NCBI RefSeq assembly: GCF_024448955.1
Contig: NZ_JAMOIH010000013.1
Location: forward strand, 81,542 to 145,541
Length of the DNA: 64,000 nt
Origin: Stutzerimonas stutzeri
GTDB lineage: Bacteria > Pseudomonadota > Gammaproteobacteria > Pseudomonadales > Pseudomonadaceae
Reading direction: 5' to 3'
Shown: positions 19,026 through 28,502 of the stretch, in pieces
Layout of the letters: every line of letters begins with the position of its first letter
How positions within the stretch are numbered: position 1 is the stretch's first letter
Translations under genes and position numbers: made by a program
Notes under the pieces: model-generated
What the model saw: the letters and a program-made list of their open reading frames with translations, nothing else
Told to the model about the DNA's origin: nothing
Database searches by the model: none

Positions 19026-19721
19026 ATGACCGTCAAGATTACTCAGCGCATCAAGGGCTTCAAGGTTGTCGACGAGACCCTCGAACGCCCTGCCGTAACG
19101 CCCGATAGCTACACCAGCAAGACGAAGGTGGTGGAGATGGACGAAAGTCTGCAACGCCCCGAAACGCTGGTCGGCATGACCTACAAGATCAAGTCGCCGC
19201 TGTTCGAGCACGCGCTCTACGTCACCGTCAACGATGTCGTGCTCAACGCCGGCACGCCCCACGAGCAGCGCCGGCCGTTCGAAATCTTCATCAATTCGAA
19301 GAACATGGATCATTTCCAGTGGATCGTCGCGCTCACCCGGATCATGTCCGCGGTGTTCCGCAAGGGCGGTGACTGCACCTTCCTGGTCGAGGAGCTGAAA
19401 GCGGTGTTCGACCCGCGCGGCGGCTATCTGAAGAAGGGCGGCGTCTACATGCCGTCCATCGTCGCCGAAATCGGCGGCGTGCTGGAGCGTCATCTGATCG
19501 CCATCGGCATGCTCGAAGGCCATGCGCTGGACGAAACCCAGCTCAAATATCTGGCCGAAAAACGTGCCGCCTACGAAGCCAGCCAAGGCGCGGTGGCGGT
19601 CGAGCCGGGCGAGGGCTTCCCGGCTGGCGCGCAACTGTGCAACAAGTGCAACACCCAGGCGGTGGTGCAGATGGATGGTTGCGCTACGTGTTTGAACTGC
19701 GGGAATTCGAAGTGCGGTTGA
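19026..19721 (+). CDS. nrdJb: Ribonucleotide reductase C-terminal partner with zinc ribbon
   Basis: A 231-residue protein containing the TSCPD domain (GMTYKIKSPL...ALYVTVNDV, PFEIFINSKNMDHFQWIVALTRIMSAV) and a C-terminal cysteine cluster CNKCNTQAVV...GCATCLNCGNSKCG. In single-chain class II enzymes these are the tail, whose cysteines re-reduce the active site. The 49-base gap after nrdJa contains GGAGAAC before the ATG. In P. aeruginosa NrdJa needs NrdJb for activity, so the pair should be read as one enzyme. Confidence 0.92.
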   Translation: MTVKITQRIKGFKVVDETLERPAVTPDSYTSKTKVVEMDESLQRPETLVGMTYKIKSPLFEHALYVTVNDVVLNAGTPHEQRRPFEIFINSKNMDHFQWIVALTRIMSAVFRKGGDCTFLVEELKAVFDPRGGYLKKGGVYMPSIVAEIGGVLERHLIAIGMLEGHALDETQLKYLAEKRAAYEASQGAVAVEPGEGFPAGAQLCNKCNTQAVVQMDGCATCLNCGNSKCG

Positions 19722-19750
19722 ATAGGTCGTCGGATCGCGCGTTCGGACCG

Positions 19751-19838
19751 TCGGTTACGCCTTCGGCTAATCCAACCTACGTTGACTAGAGGATTGCGGC
19801 TGCTTTGTAGGATGGAATCGCCGAAGGCGCTTCCGTCG
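19751..19838. repeat. Imperfect inverted repeat, REP-like
   Basis: GGTTACGCCTTCGGCTAATCC..CCTAC (19752-19779) recurs in inverted, diverged form as GTAGGATGGAATCGCCGAAGGCGC (about 19808-19831). Both halves centre on CCTTCGGC/GCCGAAGG. It resembles a dispersed intergenic element of Pseudomonas and sits between convergent nrdJb and ppnN. Confidence 0.55.
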
Positions 19839-19892
19839 TTTACCGCGTAGTGTTTGCTTGCTCAGCCTTGGCTGTCGGCTGGACGAGCACCT

Positions 19893-19914
19893 GGCCCGCT
19901 TTATCGAGCGGGCC
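19893..19914. terminator. Hairpin between convergent nrdJb and ppnN
   Basis: GGCCCGCT and AGCGGGCC form a perfect 8-bp stem around TTATCG. There is no U-run on either side. It probably serves as a terminator for one or both of the convergent genes. Nothing else is seen in the 292-base gap beyond the repeat at 19751-19838. Confidence 0.45.
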
Positions 19915-20013
19915 TGGCTCTGCTAGATATTCAAAACGGCTCCAGCAGGCCGGGGTTAGCGCTTCGACAGAGGGGCGAGCGACCGTAGTCGTTGCGGCCC
20001 CCGGTTCGGGATA

Positions 20014-21387
20014 TCAGCTCACTACCCGGTAGCACGGCTCATAAGGTCGTCCGCCGGGTAGCTTCATCCGATGCTGCAGGACGAACGCCTGCAGCAACTC
20101 GTCCAAGGGTTTCATGATTGCCGCGTCGCCGTGGATCTCGTAACGGCCGTGTTTCTCGATGCGACGGATACCCTTGTCCTTAACGTTACCGGCAACGATC
20201 CCGGAGAACGCCCGGCGCAGATTTGCCGCCAGTTCGTGGGGGGGGACGTCACGGGTCAGGCGCAGGCTAGCCATGTTCTCGTGGGTCGGGTCGAACGGAT
20301 GCTGGAAGCCTTCGTCGATCTTCAGCAGCCAGTTGAAATGGAAGGCATCGTTGCGTTCGCGACGGAACTGCTTGACCGCTTTCAGCCCCTCGACCATTTG
20401 CCGGGCCACTTCGGCCGGGTCGTCGATGACGATCTGGTAGTGACGCTGGGCTTCTTCGCCGAGTGTCGCGCCTACGAAATCGCGCAGCTGCTGGAGGTAA
20501 GGCGCGGCGCTTTCCGGGCCGGTGAGAATGACTGGGAAGGGCACGTCGCGGTTGTCCGGGTGCAGCAGGATGCCCAGCAGATAAAGAAATTCCTCCGCTG
20601 TGCCGACACCGCCGGGGAAGATGATGATGCCGTGGCCGACGCGGACGAAGGCTTCCAGGCGCTTCTCGATATCCGGCAGGATCACCAGCTCGTTGACGAT
20701 CGGGTTCGGTGCTTCGGCGGCAATGATGCCCGGCTCGGTCAGGCCCAGGTAACGGCCACCGACGATGCGTTGTTTGGCATGGGCGATGGTCGCGCCTTTC
20801 ATCGGGCCTTTCATTACGCCCGGGCCGCAACCGGTGCAGATGTTCAGGTTGCGCAGGCCCAGCTCGTGGCCGACGCGCTTGCTGTATTGGTATTCCTCGG
20901 TGCTGATCGAATGCCCGCCCCAGCACACCACCATGTTCGGCTCGATGCCCGAGCGCAGGGTGCGCGCGTTGCGCAGCAGGTGGAAAACGTAGTCGGTGAT
21001 GCCGGCAGAGCTGCTCAGGTCGATGCGCGCGCTGCCCAGCTCGCTCTCGGTGTAGACAATGTCGCGCAGTGCGCTGAAGAGCATTTCTCGCGTGCTGGCG
21101 ATCATCTCACCGTCGACGAAGGCATCGGCGGGTGCGTTGATCAGCTCCAGCCGTACACCACGGTCCTGCTGATGAATGCGGACCTCGAAGTCGTCGTAGG
21201 CTTCGAGAACGGTCTTGGCGTTGTCGATACGCGCGCCGGTGTTGAGGATCGCCAGGGCGCACTGGCGGAATAGCGTGTAGGTGCTGCCCGAACTGGCTTC
21301 GCTGAGTTGTTGTACTTCCCGCTGGGACAGTGTTTCCAGGCTGCCCTTGGGGGCTACCGAGGCATTGATTACATAGCGTGAGGTCAT
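20014..21387 (-). CDS. ppnN: Nucleotide 5'-monophosphate nucleosidase (LOG family, YgdH type)
   Basis: PpnN hydrolyses purine and pyrimidine nucleoside monophosphates to base and ribose-5-phosphate; in E. coli it is stimulated by (p)ppGpp. The 457-residue protein has the LOG lysine-decarboxylase-like core with CTGCGPGVMKGPMKGA and the signature FPGGVGTAEEFLYLLGILLHP, flanked by the N- and C-terminal regions of the long YgdH form. Start is the ATG reading MTSRYVINASV; the frame is open for 59 more codons upstream without family character. Confidence 0.9.
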   Translation of the reverse strand: MTSRYVINASVAPKGSLETLSQREVQQLSEASSGSTYTLFRQCALAILNTGARIDNAKTVLEAYDDFEVRIHQQDRGVRLELINAPADAFVDGEMIASTREMLFSALRDIVYTESELGSARIDLSSSAGITDYVFHLLRNARTLRSGIEPNMVVCWGGHSISTEEYQYSKRVGHELGLRNLNICTGCGPGVMKGPMKGATIAHAKQRIVGGRYLGLTEPGIIAAEAPNPIVNELVILPDIEKRLEAFVRVGHGIIIFPGGVGTAEEFLYLLGILLHPDNRDVPFPVILTGPESAAPYLQQLRDFVGATLGEEAQRHYQIVIDDPAEVARQMVEGLKAVKQFRRERNDAFHFNWLLKIDEGFQHPFDPTHENMASLRLTRDVPPHELAANLRRAFSGIVAGNVKDKGIRRIEKHGRYEIHGDAAIMKPLDELLQAFVLQHRMKLPGGRPYEPCYRVVS

Positions 21388-21644
21388 TCGTTCTGTCCCT
21401 GAAAACAATGCCACCGAGCCAGGCAGGTCAGGTGCATCAGGTTGGTAAGCGCAGTGCGGTGTGGCCGCGCATGGTGCGGTCGCCCGGGCTAGCATCGCGC
21501 TAGCTTCTTCATTGCGATGCTTCGTCCAGATCGCCACAACGACAGCCGGGCTGAGACCGGCCATCTTACACCTGCCGCAGCGGCGCGCAGGGTGGGTTTA
21601 CTTGACGCCCAGGACACAAGAAAGGTTCCGCACGATCATCCATC

Positions 21645-21679
21645 GGTTGGGTTGGGTTGGGTTGGGTTGGGTTGGGTTG
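21645..21679 (+). repeat. Seven GGTTG pentanucleotide repeats, G-quadruplex motif
   Basis: Seven exact head-to-tail copies of GGTTG give six GGG tracts separated by TT, a strong G-quadruplex consensus on the + strand. It lies about 258 bases upstream of the ppnN start codon and 96 bases past the cdsA-like stop, in a 387-base gap (21388-21774) that holds no gene. Such pentamer tracts can change copy number by slipped-strand mispairing. Confidence 0.85.
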
Positions 21680-21774
21680 CGGCGCGTCTCGCCACCGCCC
21701 GGTTCGACAGTTGTCGGCGCAGTTGGGCTACGCCGCCTTAGTCCATTTCGTTCACGGCAGCAGGGGAGCTGCGC

Positions 21775-22707
21775 TTACGCCCACCAATAACGCACCGTGT
21801 GGAAAAAGATCGGTGCGGCGAAGCATACCGAATCGAGGCGGTCGAGCATGCCGCCGTGCCCTTCGATCATGTGCCCCCAGTCCTTCACGCCACGGTCGCG
21901 CTTGATCGCCGACATCACCAGCCCGCCGAAGAATCCCAGCAGGTTCAGCATCAGTGCGATCAGCGCCGCCTGCCAGAAGGTGAAAGGCGTGATCCAGAAC
22001 AGCGCCGCGCCGATCAGCGTCGCCAGCGCGATGCCGCCGACGAAGCCTTCGACGGTTTTCGATGGCGACAGGTTGGGCGCGATCTTGCGCTTGCCGGCCA
22101 GCTTGCCGCAGACGTACTGCAGCACATCGGAGAGCTGCACTACCATCACCAGCCAAGCGATCAGCAGCAGGTTGCGGCCTTCGAAACCGGCGATCTCCAG
22201 CGTTAGCAGCGCCGGCACATGAGACACGCAGAACACTGCGATCATCAGGCCCCATTGCACCTTCGCGGCGCGCTCGAGATAGCGCGTGGTGTCGCCGCCC
22301 AGCGAGGCGAGGATCGGCAACAGCAGGAAGATGTACACCGGAATGAAGATCGCGAACAGGCCGTACCAGCCGATGCCGACCAGCAGATATTGCACCGGCA
22401 GCACGAAATAGAACGCAGCGACCAACGCTGGATAATCGCTGCGCCGGGTCGGTGCCAGGGTCATGAATTCCCGCAAGGCGAAGAAGGAAACCAGGTAGAA
22501 GAGGATCACCACGGCCGTATGGCCAAGCCAGAAGGCGACGCCGATCACCGCGACCATCACCCACCAGGCGTTGATGCGCGCGTTGAGGTTGTCGATCACC
22601 GGGTTCTCGGCAGCGCCGCTGCGGCGTTTGAGTACGAAGCCGATCAGCGAGGCCAGGGCGAGCAGGGCGCCGATTCCGGCGAACAGCATGAGTGTGTTGT
22701 TATCCAT
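21775..22707 (-). CDS. CDP-diglyceride synthase-like phosphatidate cytidylyltransferase
   Basis: A 310-residue polytopic CdsA-family protein; the family converts phosphatidic acid plus CTP to CDP-diacylglycerol. The C-terminal signature is present: SPSKTVEGFVGGI and SAIKRDRGVKDWGHMIEGHGGMLDRLDS, with the metal-binding Asp residues. It is the third gene of a cassette with an acyltransferase and a CDP-alcohol phosphatidyltransferase, so it is probably an accessory enzyme (YnbB type), not the main CdsA. Its start is two bases from the acyltransferase stop. Confidence 0.88.
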   Translation of the reverse strand: MDNNTLMLFAGIGALLALASLIGFVLKRRSGAAENPVIDNLNARINAWWVMVAVIGVAFWLGHTAVVILFYLVSFFALREFMTLAPTRRSDYPALVAAFYFVLPVQYLLVGIGWYGLFAIFIPVYIFLLLPILASLGGDTTRYLERAAKVQWGLMIAVFCVSHVPALLTLEIAGFEGRNLLLIAWLVMVVQLSDVLQYVCGKLAGKRKIAPNLSPSKTVEGFVGGIALATLIGAALFWITPFTFWQAALIALMLNLLGFFGGLVMSAIKRDRGVKDWGHMIEGHGGMLDRLDSVCFAAPIFFHTVRYWWA

Positions 22708-22708
22708 G

Positions 22709-23329
22709 TCAGGCTTCCTCCGGCGCCAGTTCCAGCAGCGCCTGGCGGGCGCGAGTCAGGAACGCATCCTTGTCTTCGTTCTCATTGATGCTTAGCGGCG
22801 CGCCGAAACTGATCGTGCACAGCAGCGGCAAGGGCAGCGAGCGGCCCTTTGGCATCACGCGGTTGAGGTTGGCGATCCATACCGGTACCAGCTCCACGGC
22901 GGGTCGCGCCTGGCCGAGACGGTAGAGCCCGCCCTTGAACGGCAGCAGACCCTCTTCGAGATTGCGCGTGCCCTCCGGAAACAGGATCAACGAATGCCCT
23001 TCATCCAGTGCATCGAGCATCGGCTGCAACGGATCGACCGACGGGTCGCGCCGCTCACGGTCGACCAGCACGCCGTGAAACACGCGATTGATGATGAAGC
23101 GGCGCATCTGTCCCCTCTGCCAGTAATCCGCACCGGCTACCGGTCGGGTTCGTTTGCGCAGGTCGGGCGGCAGGGAGGCCCAGAGCAGCACGAAGTCGCC
23201 GTGGCTGGTGTGGTTGGCGAAATAGATACGCTGTGTGCGGGTCGGCGCACAACCCAGCCAGAGGCTGCGCGCGCCGGTGAGCAGGCGCGCCGCAGAGGTG
23301 AGAAGGAAAGCGGACAGGTAGCCGAGCAT
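22709..23329 (-). CDS. 1-acyl-glycerol-3-phosphate acyltransferase family protein
   Basis: A 206-residue PlsC-family protein with the catalytic HX4D block NHTSHGDFVLLWASLP and the substrate block LFPEGTRN, then VPVWIANLNRVMPKG. The first 20 residues are hydrophobic and would anchor it to the inner membrane. It lies between the CDP-alcohol phosphatidyltransferase and CdsA-like genes, all on the same strand, which implies a self-contained route from lysophosphatidate to a CDP-diacylglycerol-derived lipid. Confidence 0.88.
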   Translation of the reverse strand: MLGYLSAFLLTSAARLLTGARSLWLGCAPTRTQRIYFANHTSHGDFVLLWASLPPDLRKRTRPVAGADYWQRGQMRRFIINRVFHGVLVDRERRDPSVDPLQPMLDALDEGHSLILFPEGTRNLEEGLLPFKGGLYRLGQARPAVELVPVWIANLNRVMPKGRSLPLPLLCTISFGAPLSINENEDKDAFLTRARQALLELAPEEA

Positions 23330-23399
23330 CAGTGGTTCCTCTGGGGTATCGGCGATTGACGGGGCGCAGAGCTGAGCGCAGTGAGCAACTTGCGTGAAA

Positions 23400-24008
23400 T
23401 CAGGCGGCTGTTTCGTTCAATCCTTGGCGTACACGGTTGATCAGCGTGTACAGCGCAAGGGCGGCGATCAGCAGCAACGCTGCGTTGATCCAGCTTGCCG
23501 GCAACCAGCCGCAGGCCACGCCAGCGGCCAGTACGCCGAAGGCAAAGGCGCGGTCGCTCTTGCCCATGGGGCCGTCGTAGCGACGGGAGGAGCCGACCAT
23601 CAATCCTAGGACGCCAGCGTATTCACTGATCATCGCCAGCAGTACCACAGCGATGACCGCCTGCGGCCAAACGCCAGCGATCAGGGCGAAAGGAAGATAG
23701 AGGGCGCTATCCGCTACGACATCGCAGAGCTCGTTGAGATAGGCACCCAGCCTGGACTGCTGGCGAAATTCGCGCGCCAGCATGCCATCTATGGCATTGA
23801 GCGCCATGCGCAACAGCATCCAGATGGGGATCAATGCAAAAAGCCAGGTCTGCTCGACCCACAGCGCGACGACGCCAGCGACCAGTAGCGACAGCACGAG
23901 GGCGGCGATGGTGACCTGGTTGGCGGTAATGCCGAGCGCGTGGAGGCGCTGCACCAATGGGCGCAACAGATCCTGGAAGCGTGGCTTGAGCTGATAGATG
24001 GAGAGCAT
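23400..24008 (-). CDS. CDP-alcohol phosphatidyltransferase family protein
   Basis: A 202-residue membrane protein with the CDP-alcohol phosphatidyltransferase motif, but two of the four canonical Asp are Asn: it reads NAIDGMLAREFRQQSRLGAY followed by LNELCD, where DxxDG...AR...GxxxDxxxD is usual. It opens a lipid cassette with the next two genes. The real substrate is unknown. Two ATGs stand in tandem (24011 and 24008); the second is better spaced from AAGGA. Confidence 0.85.
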   Translation of the reverse strand: MLSIYQLKPRFQDLLRPLVQRLHALGITANQVTIAALVLSLLVAGVVALWVEQTWLFALIPIWMLLRMALNAIDGMLAREFRQQSRLGAYLNELCDVVADSALYLPFALIAGVWPQAVIAVVLLAMISEYAGVLGLMVGSSRRYDGPMGKSDRAFAFGVLAAGVACGWLPASWINAALLLIAALALYTLINRVRQGLNETAA

Positions 24009-24011
24009 CAT

Positions 24012-24347
24012 CGATTCCTTTCGATGTGGGGCATGATGTACGCGAATGATGTGCAAGCCGTCGGGCGAGATCAATCGGAGCCGGACTTTGGGGAAAAACA
24101 GGGCGCGTGGCAAGTAGGCTCAGCGGTGCGCCGCTGTTTTTGGGAGCTGGTCGTCGTCAACAGTAGAAGGACCCGTTACGGCGCTGGGTTCACTGGGAAG
24201 ATGCGCCAGCCAGGTATCCAAAGCTCGGAGATCCGCCCGGGCTTCGGTACATGGCCGCTTCAGTTCGGCCAGATCTTCGATGCGTGTGGGCCCGGAGATT
24301 CCTAGCGTTCGCAGTCTTCTGCCGTGATCAGCCTCTTGGCCGGGCTA
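24012..24347. other. Spacer between thrB and the lipid cassette
   Basis: No gene is supported in these 336 bases. The only structure seen is CAGCGG-TGCG-CCGCTG followed by TTTTT at 24121-24141, which has the form of a short + strand intrinsic terminator, although no + strand gene precedes it. The promoter for the lipid cassette should lie here on the - strand; I see no clear -35/-10 pair. Confidence 0.4.
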
Positions 24348-25298
24348 TTAGAGCGCAAACGGCAATGCGCTATGGCATTGCCGGCGGGCTGCGAGCAGGC
24401 GGCGGAATTCTTCGGGGTCCTTGATCAGCACCGGTTGCCCGGCGAAGTTCTGCGCTGCTATCAGGCGCGACAGCCAGAAACGCACGCCGGCCACGCGCAG
24501 CATCGGCTGCCACAGCTCAGCCTCGGCCGGGGTGAAGCGGCGCAGGCTGGAATAGGCCGCGAGCAGCGCCTGGCTGCGCTCCTCGTCGAGTTCGCCGTTG
24601 GGGTGACTGCACCAATCGTTAACCGTGATGGCGATGTCGTAGAGCATTGGCCCGGAACAGGCGTTGTAAAAGTCGATTACGCCGGTCAGGTGGCTGCCCT
24701 CGAAGAGCACATTGTCGCGGAAGAGGTCAGCGTGCAGGTTGGCGCGGGGCAGGGCGAGGATCTTCGGTTTCAGCTCGGCGATTTCCGTCAGGCTTTCACG
24801 CAGTAGCGGTAGCTGGTCCTCCGGCAAGCCCATGGCGATGCTGGGGCCTTCTTCCTGCATCCAGTCCAGGCCGCGGTCGCTACGTCGCTCAATGATCTGC
24901 TCGCGCGTCGCCAGATGCAGGCGCGCCAGCAGCCGGCCCACTTCGGTGCAGTGATGGGCATTGGGCGCCGCCACGTGCCGGCCCGGCAAGCGCGGTTGCA
25001 GCAGCGCCGGCTTGTCCGCCAGGTTGCGCAGGGCTTCGCCATTGCGGGTGCGTAGCGCGTAGGGCACCGGCAGGCCCGCCCGGTGCAGCACTTCGAGCAG
25101 CTCGATGAAGAACGGCAGATCCTGGGTCGGTCCACGCTCAACCAGCGTCAGGACGTACTGGCCCTGCTCCAGGCTGACGAAGAAATTACTGTTCTCGCTG
25201 CCAGCGGCGATGCCTTGGAAATCGTGCAGGCGCCCCAGTTGATAGGGCGCCAGAAAGACTTCCAGTTCTTCGTGTTGCAGCGGGGTGAATACCGACAT
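24348..25298 (-). CDS. thrB: Homoserine kinase (aminoglycoside-kinase-like fold)
   Basis: This enzyme phosphorylates L-homoserine in threonine synthesis. The 316-residue protein is the APH-fold ThrB type of Pseudomonas, unrelated to the GHMP-fold enzyme of E. coli. The catalytic loop is LHADLFRDNVLFEG and the metal-binding motif GVIDFYNACSGP. A DUF2782 gene lies just upstream and polA beyond it, as in other Pseudomonas. Full length and motifs intact. Confidence 0.92.
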   Translation of the reverse strand: MSVFTPLQHEELEVFLAPYQLGRLHDFQGIAAGSENSNFFVSLEQGQYVLTLVERGPTQDLPFFIELLEVLHRAGLPVPYALRTRNGEALRNLADKPALLQPRLPGRHVAAPNAHHCTEVGRLLARLHLATREQIIERRSDRGLDWMQEEGPSIAMGLPEDQLPLLRESLTEIAELKPKILALPRANLHADLFRDNVLFEGSHLTGVIDFYNACSGPMLYDIAITVNDWCSHPNGELDEERSQALLAAYSSLRRFTPAEAELWQPMLRVAGVRFWLSRLIAAQNFAGQPVLIKDPEEFRRLLAARRQCHSALPFAL

Positions 25299-25328
25299 GA
25301 ATGGCCTTCCGTTATCGACGTCGCCGCG

Positions 25329-25610
25329 TTACCAGCTGAAGATTTCCCAGGCTGGGATCAGCATGTCCGGGCGGTCGGCCCGGATGAAGTTGCTGTCGCC
25401 ATCGGCGCGCACCAGAAAGTAGGGTTTGCCGGACTTGGGGGTGATCTTCACAGCATAGAGGAAGCCGTTTACCCGGTACTCCTCGATGGTCCGCTCGCCT
25501 TCCTGGCGAATGGTCACGTCGGGCTCGCCCTCGACCGACTCCTGGGCAAAGCCGGTCAGCGGCACGAGCACCAGGAGGCTGGCCAGCATCAGAGGTTTGA
25601 GCGTACGCAT
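25329..25610 (-). CDS. DUF2782 periplasmic protein
   Basis: A 93-residue protein with a signal peptide (MRTLKPLMLASLLVLVPLTGFAQ) and a small domain containing VNGFLYAVKITPKSGKPYFLV and PAWEIFSW, typical of DUF2782. It precedes thrB on the same strand by 30 bases and is divergent from polA. Its function is unknown. The start is the internal ATG at 25610, which gives the signal peptide directly. Confidence 0.85.
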   Translation of the reverse strand: MRTLKPLMLASLLVLVPLTGFAQESVEGEPDVTIRQEGERTIEEYRVNGFLYAVKITPKSGKPYFLVRADGDSNFIRADRPDMLIPAWEIFSW

Positions 25611-25684
25611 GATAACCTTGCCCTTTGTCGTCAAGTGGTCCCTGCATTCTAGCCCCGGACCCGCCGAAAAGGTTGATCCCGCTC

Positions 25685-28423
25685 ATGAGTCAAACGCCCC
25701 TGGTTCTGGTGGACGGTTCGTCCTACCTCTATCGTGCTTTCCACGCCCTGCCGCCGCTGACCACCTCCACCGGCAAGCCGACCGGCGCGGTGAAGGGCGT
25801 GTTGAACATGCTGCTGTCGCTGCGCCGACAGTATCCGGACAGCCCCTTCGCGGTGGTTTTCGATGCCAAGGGACCGACCTTCCGCGACACGCTGTTCGCT
25901 GAATACAAATCCCATCGCCCACCGATGCCGGACGATCTGCGTGGCCAGGTCGAGCCGCTGCACGCCAGCGTTCGCGCCCTCGGCATGCCGCTGTTGTGCG
26001 TGGACGGAGTCGAGGCCGACGACGTGATCGGCACCCTGGCGCGCCAGTGCGCGGCGCTGGGTCGCGACGTGATCATTTCCACCGGTGACAAGGACATGGC
26101 GCAGCTGGTCTGCCCGCACGTGACGCTGGTCAATACCATGACCGGCAGCGTCTACGACATCGAGGGCGTCAGGACCAAGTTCGGCGTCGGCCCTGAGCTG
26201 ATCATCGATTTCCTCGCGCTGATGGGCGACAAGGTCGACAACATTCCCGGCGTGCCGGGTGTCGGCGAGAAGACCGCCTGCGGCCTGCTCAACGGCATTC
26301 CCGGCGGCCTCAAGGGACTCTACCAGAACCTCGACAAGGTCTGCGACCTGCCGATCCGCGGCGCCAAGTCGCTGGCTGTCAAACTCGAGGAGCACCGCGA
26401 CGCGGCGTTCATGTCCTACGAGCTAGCGACCATCAAGATCGACGTACCGCTGGATGTCCAAGTGGGTGACCTGATGCCCGGCGAGCCGCATCGCGAAGCG
26501 CTGATCGCGCTCTACCGCGAGCTGGAATTCAAGCAATGGCTGGACGAGCTGCTGCGCGAGGCCAAGGCGGCGAACTGCGAAGTCACGCCCGAGGATTGCT
26601 CGATCCAGGCCGAGGCCGAGTACGACACCCTTCTCGAGCAGGCCGAATTCGACGCCTGGCTGGCACGCCTACAGACCGCCGACTGCTTCGCCTTCGACAC
26701 CGAGACCACCAGCATCGACGCCCAGAAGGCGCAGCTGGTGGGCGTTTCCTTCGCGATCGAAACCGGCAAGGCCGCCTACGTGCCGCTGTGCCATTCCTAT
26801 ATGGGCGTACCGCAGCAACTGGATCGAGACGCGGTGCTCGCCGCACTCAAGCCGCTGCTTGAAGATCCGGCCAAACGCAAAATTTGCCAGCACGGCAAAT
26901 ACGACATGAACGTGCTGATGCGCTACGGCATAGAAATGCGCGGCATGACCTGCGACACCATGCTCGAATCCTACGTGCTTGACGCCACCGCCACGCGCCA
27001 CGATATGGACAGCCTGGCGTTGAAATATCTCGGTCGCGGCACCATCCGTTTCGAGGACATCGCCGGCAAGGGCGCCAAGCAGCTGACGTTTGATCAGATC
27101 GCCATCGAGCAGGCCGGGCCCTACGCGGCCGAAGACGCCGACGTCACGCTGCGGCTGCACCAGACATTGATGAGCAAGCTCGAAGCCACGCCGTCGCTGC
27201 TCAAAGTGCTGAGCGAGATCGAAATGCCACTGGTGCCGGTGCTGGCGCGCATCGAGCGCAACGGCGCGTTGGTCGACGCCAACCTGCTCGGCCTGCAGAG
27301 CGTCGAGCTGGGCGAAAAGCTGGTCGCCCTGGAACGCGAGGCCTATGACATCGCTGGCGAAGAATTCAACCTCGGTTCGCCCAAGCAGCTGTGCGCCATC
27401 CTTTATGAAAAGCTCGGCTGCCCGGTGCTGTCGAAAACCGCCGGCGGCCAGCCCTCGACGGCCGAAAGCGTGCTCGCCGAACTGGCCGAGCGCGACTATC
27501 CGCTGCCCCAGGTGATCATGCAGCACCGCTCCCTGAGTAAGCTCAAGGGCACCTACACTGACAAGCTGCCGCAACAGATCAACCCGCGCACCGGACGCAT
27601 CCACACCAGCTATCACCAGGCGGTTACAGCGACCGGGCGCTTGTCCTCCAGTGACCCGAACCTGCAGAACATTCCGATCCGCACCGCCGAGGGCCGCCGC
27701 ATCCGCCAGGCCTTCGTGGCTGCGCCGGGCTACAAGTTGCTGGCGGCGGATTATTCACAGATCGAGCTGCGCATCATGGCCCACCTGGCTCAGGACGCCG
27801 GCCTGCTGCACGCTTTCCAGAACGACCTGGACGTGCACCGCGCCACCGCCGCCGAGGTCTTCGGCGTACCGCTGGATGAGGTGAGCAACGACCAGCGCCG
27901 CAGCGCCAAGGCGATCAACTTCGGCCTGATCTACGGCATGAGCGCTTTCGGCCTGGCCAAGCAGATCGATGTCGCGCGCGGCGAAGCGCAGGCCTATATC
28001 GACCGCTACTTCGCCCGTTACCCCGGCGTGCTGGCGTATATGGAACGCACCCGTACTCAGGCCGCCGAGCAGGGCTATGTGGAAACCCTGTTCGGTCGCC
28101 GGCTGTATCTGCCCGAGATCAACTCGAAGAACGGCGCCATGCGCAAGGGCGCCGAACGCACCGCCATTAACGCGCCGATGCAGGGCACCGCGGCGGACAT
28201 CATCAAGCGCGCCATGATCGCCGTGGACAACTGGCTGCAGGACAGTGGGCTGGATGCCCGGGTGATCCTGCAGGTGCACGACGAACTGGTGCTGGAAGTC
28301 CGTGATGATTTGGTCGAGCAGGTACGTGCGGCCATTTGCCCGCTAATGAGCCAGGCCGCCGAGCTGGACGTGCCGCTGTTGGTGGAAGCGGGCGTGGGCG
28401 ACAACTGGGACGAGGCGCATTGA
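25685..28423 (+). CDS. polA: DNA polymerase I
   Basis: A 912-residue repair and Okazaki-fragment polymerase with all three domains. The 5' nuclease (about 1-300) has [23 protein letters not shown] and the helix-hairpin-helix [12 protein letters not shown]. The 3'-5' exonuclease (about 320-500) keeps FAFDTETTS, so proofreading looks intact. The polymerase has motif [18 protein letters not shown], the O helix [20 protein letters not shown] and motif [11 protein letters not shown]. The ATG at 25685 matches the family N-terminus. It is divergent from DUF2782-thrB. Confidence 0.97.
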   Translation: MSQTPLVLVDGSSYLYRAFHALPPLTTSTGKPTGAVKGVLNMLLSLRRQYPDSPFAVVFDAKGPTFRDTLFAEYKSHRPPMPDDLRGQVEPLHASVRALGMPLLCVDGVEADDVIGTLARQCAALGRDVIISTGDKDMAQLVCPHVTLVNTMTGSVYDIEGVRTKFGVGPELIIDFLALMGDKVDNIPGVPGVGEKTACGLLNGIPGGLKGLYQNLDKVCDLPIRGAKSLAVKLEEHRDAAFMSYELATIKIDVPLDVQVGDLMPGEPHREALIALYRELEFKQWLDELLREAKAANCEVTPEDCSIQAEAEYDTLLEQAEFDAWLARLQTADCFAFDTETTSIDAQKAQLVGVSFAIETGKAAYVPLCHSYMGVPQQLDRDAVLAALKPLLEDPAKRKICQHGKYDMNVLMRYGIEMRGMTCDTMLESYVLDATATRHDMDSLALKYLGRGTIRFEDIAGKGAKQLTFDQIAIEQAGPYAAEDADVTLRLHQTLMSKLEATPSLLKVLSEIEMPLVPVLARIERNGALVDANLLGLQSVELGEKLVALEREAYDIAGEEFNLGSPKQLCAILYEKLGCPVLSKTAGGQPSTAESVLAELAERDYPLPQVIMQHRSLSKLKGTYTDKLPQQINPRTGRIHTSYHQAVTATGRLSSSDPNLQNIPIRTAEGRRIRQAFVAAPGYKLLAADYSQIELRIMAHLAQDAGLLHAFQNDLDVHRATAAEVFGVPLDEVSNDQRRSAKAINFGLIYGMSAFGLAKQIDVARGEAQAYIDRYFARYPGVLAYMERTRTQAAEQGYVETLFGRRLYLPEINSKNGAMRKGAERTAINAPMQGTAADIIKRAMIAVDNWLQDSGLDARVILQVHDELVLEVRDDLVEQVRAAICPLMSQAAELDVPLLVEAGVGDNWDEAH

Positions 28424-28468
28424 GGCGAGCGTAGTCGAAGCGAAACGAAATTATTTTCATGACTCATT

Positions 28469-28496
28469 GAACTTTTGACGCAAAAGGCGAGTCATA
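28469..28496 (+). promoter_or_regulatory. Envelope-stress sigma (AlgT/RpoE type) promoter of the small RNA
   Basis: GAACTT at 28469-28474, a 16-base spacer and GTCATA at 28491-28496 match the AlgU/RpoE consensus GAACTT-N16-17-TCnnA. Initiation would fall near 28503. The P. aeruginosa ErsA RNA is known to depend on the same sigma factor. Confidence 0.65.
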
Positions 28497-28502
28497 GGCT
28501 TC

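Noticed and set aside
21645..21679. Short repeat tract considered as a CRISPR remnant
   Set aside because: Units are five bases with no spacers, so it is a microsatellite, not a CRISPR array.
24121..24141. Short hairpin plus T5 on + strand considered as the end of a small RNA gene
   Set aside because: No promoter or conserved element was found upstream and the stem is only six pairs; left as a note in the spacer entry.
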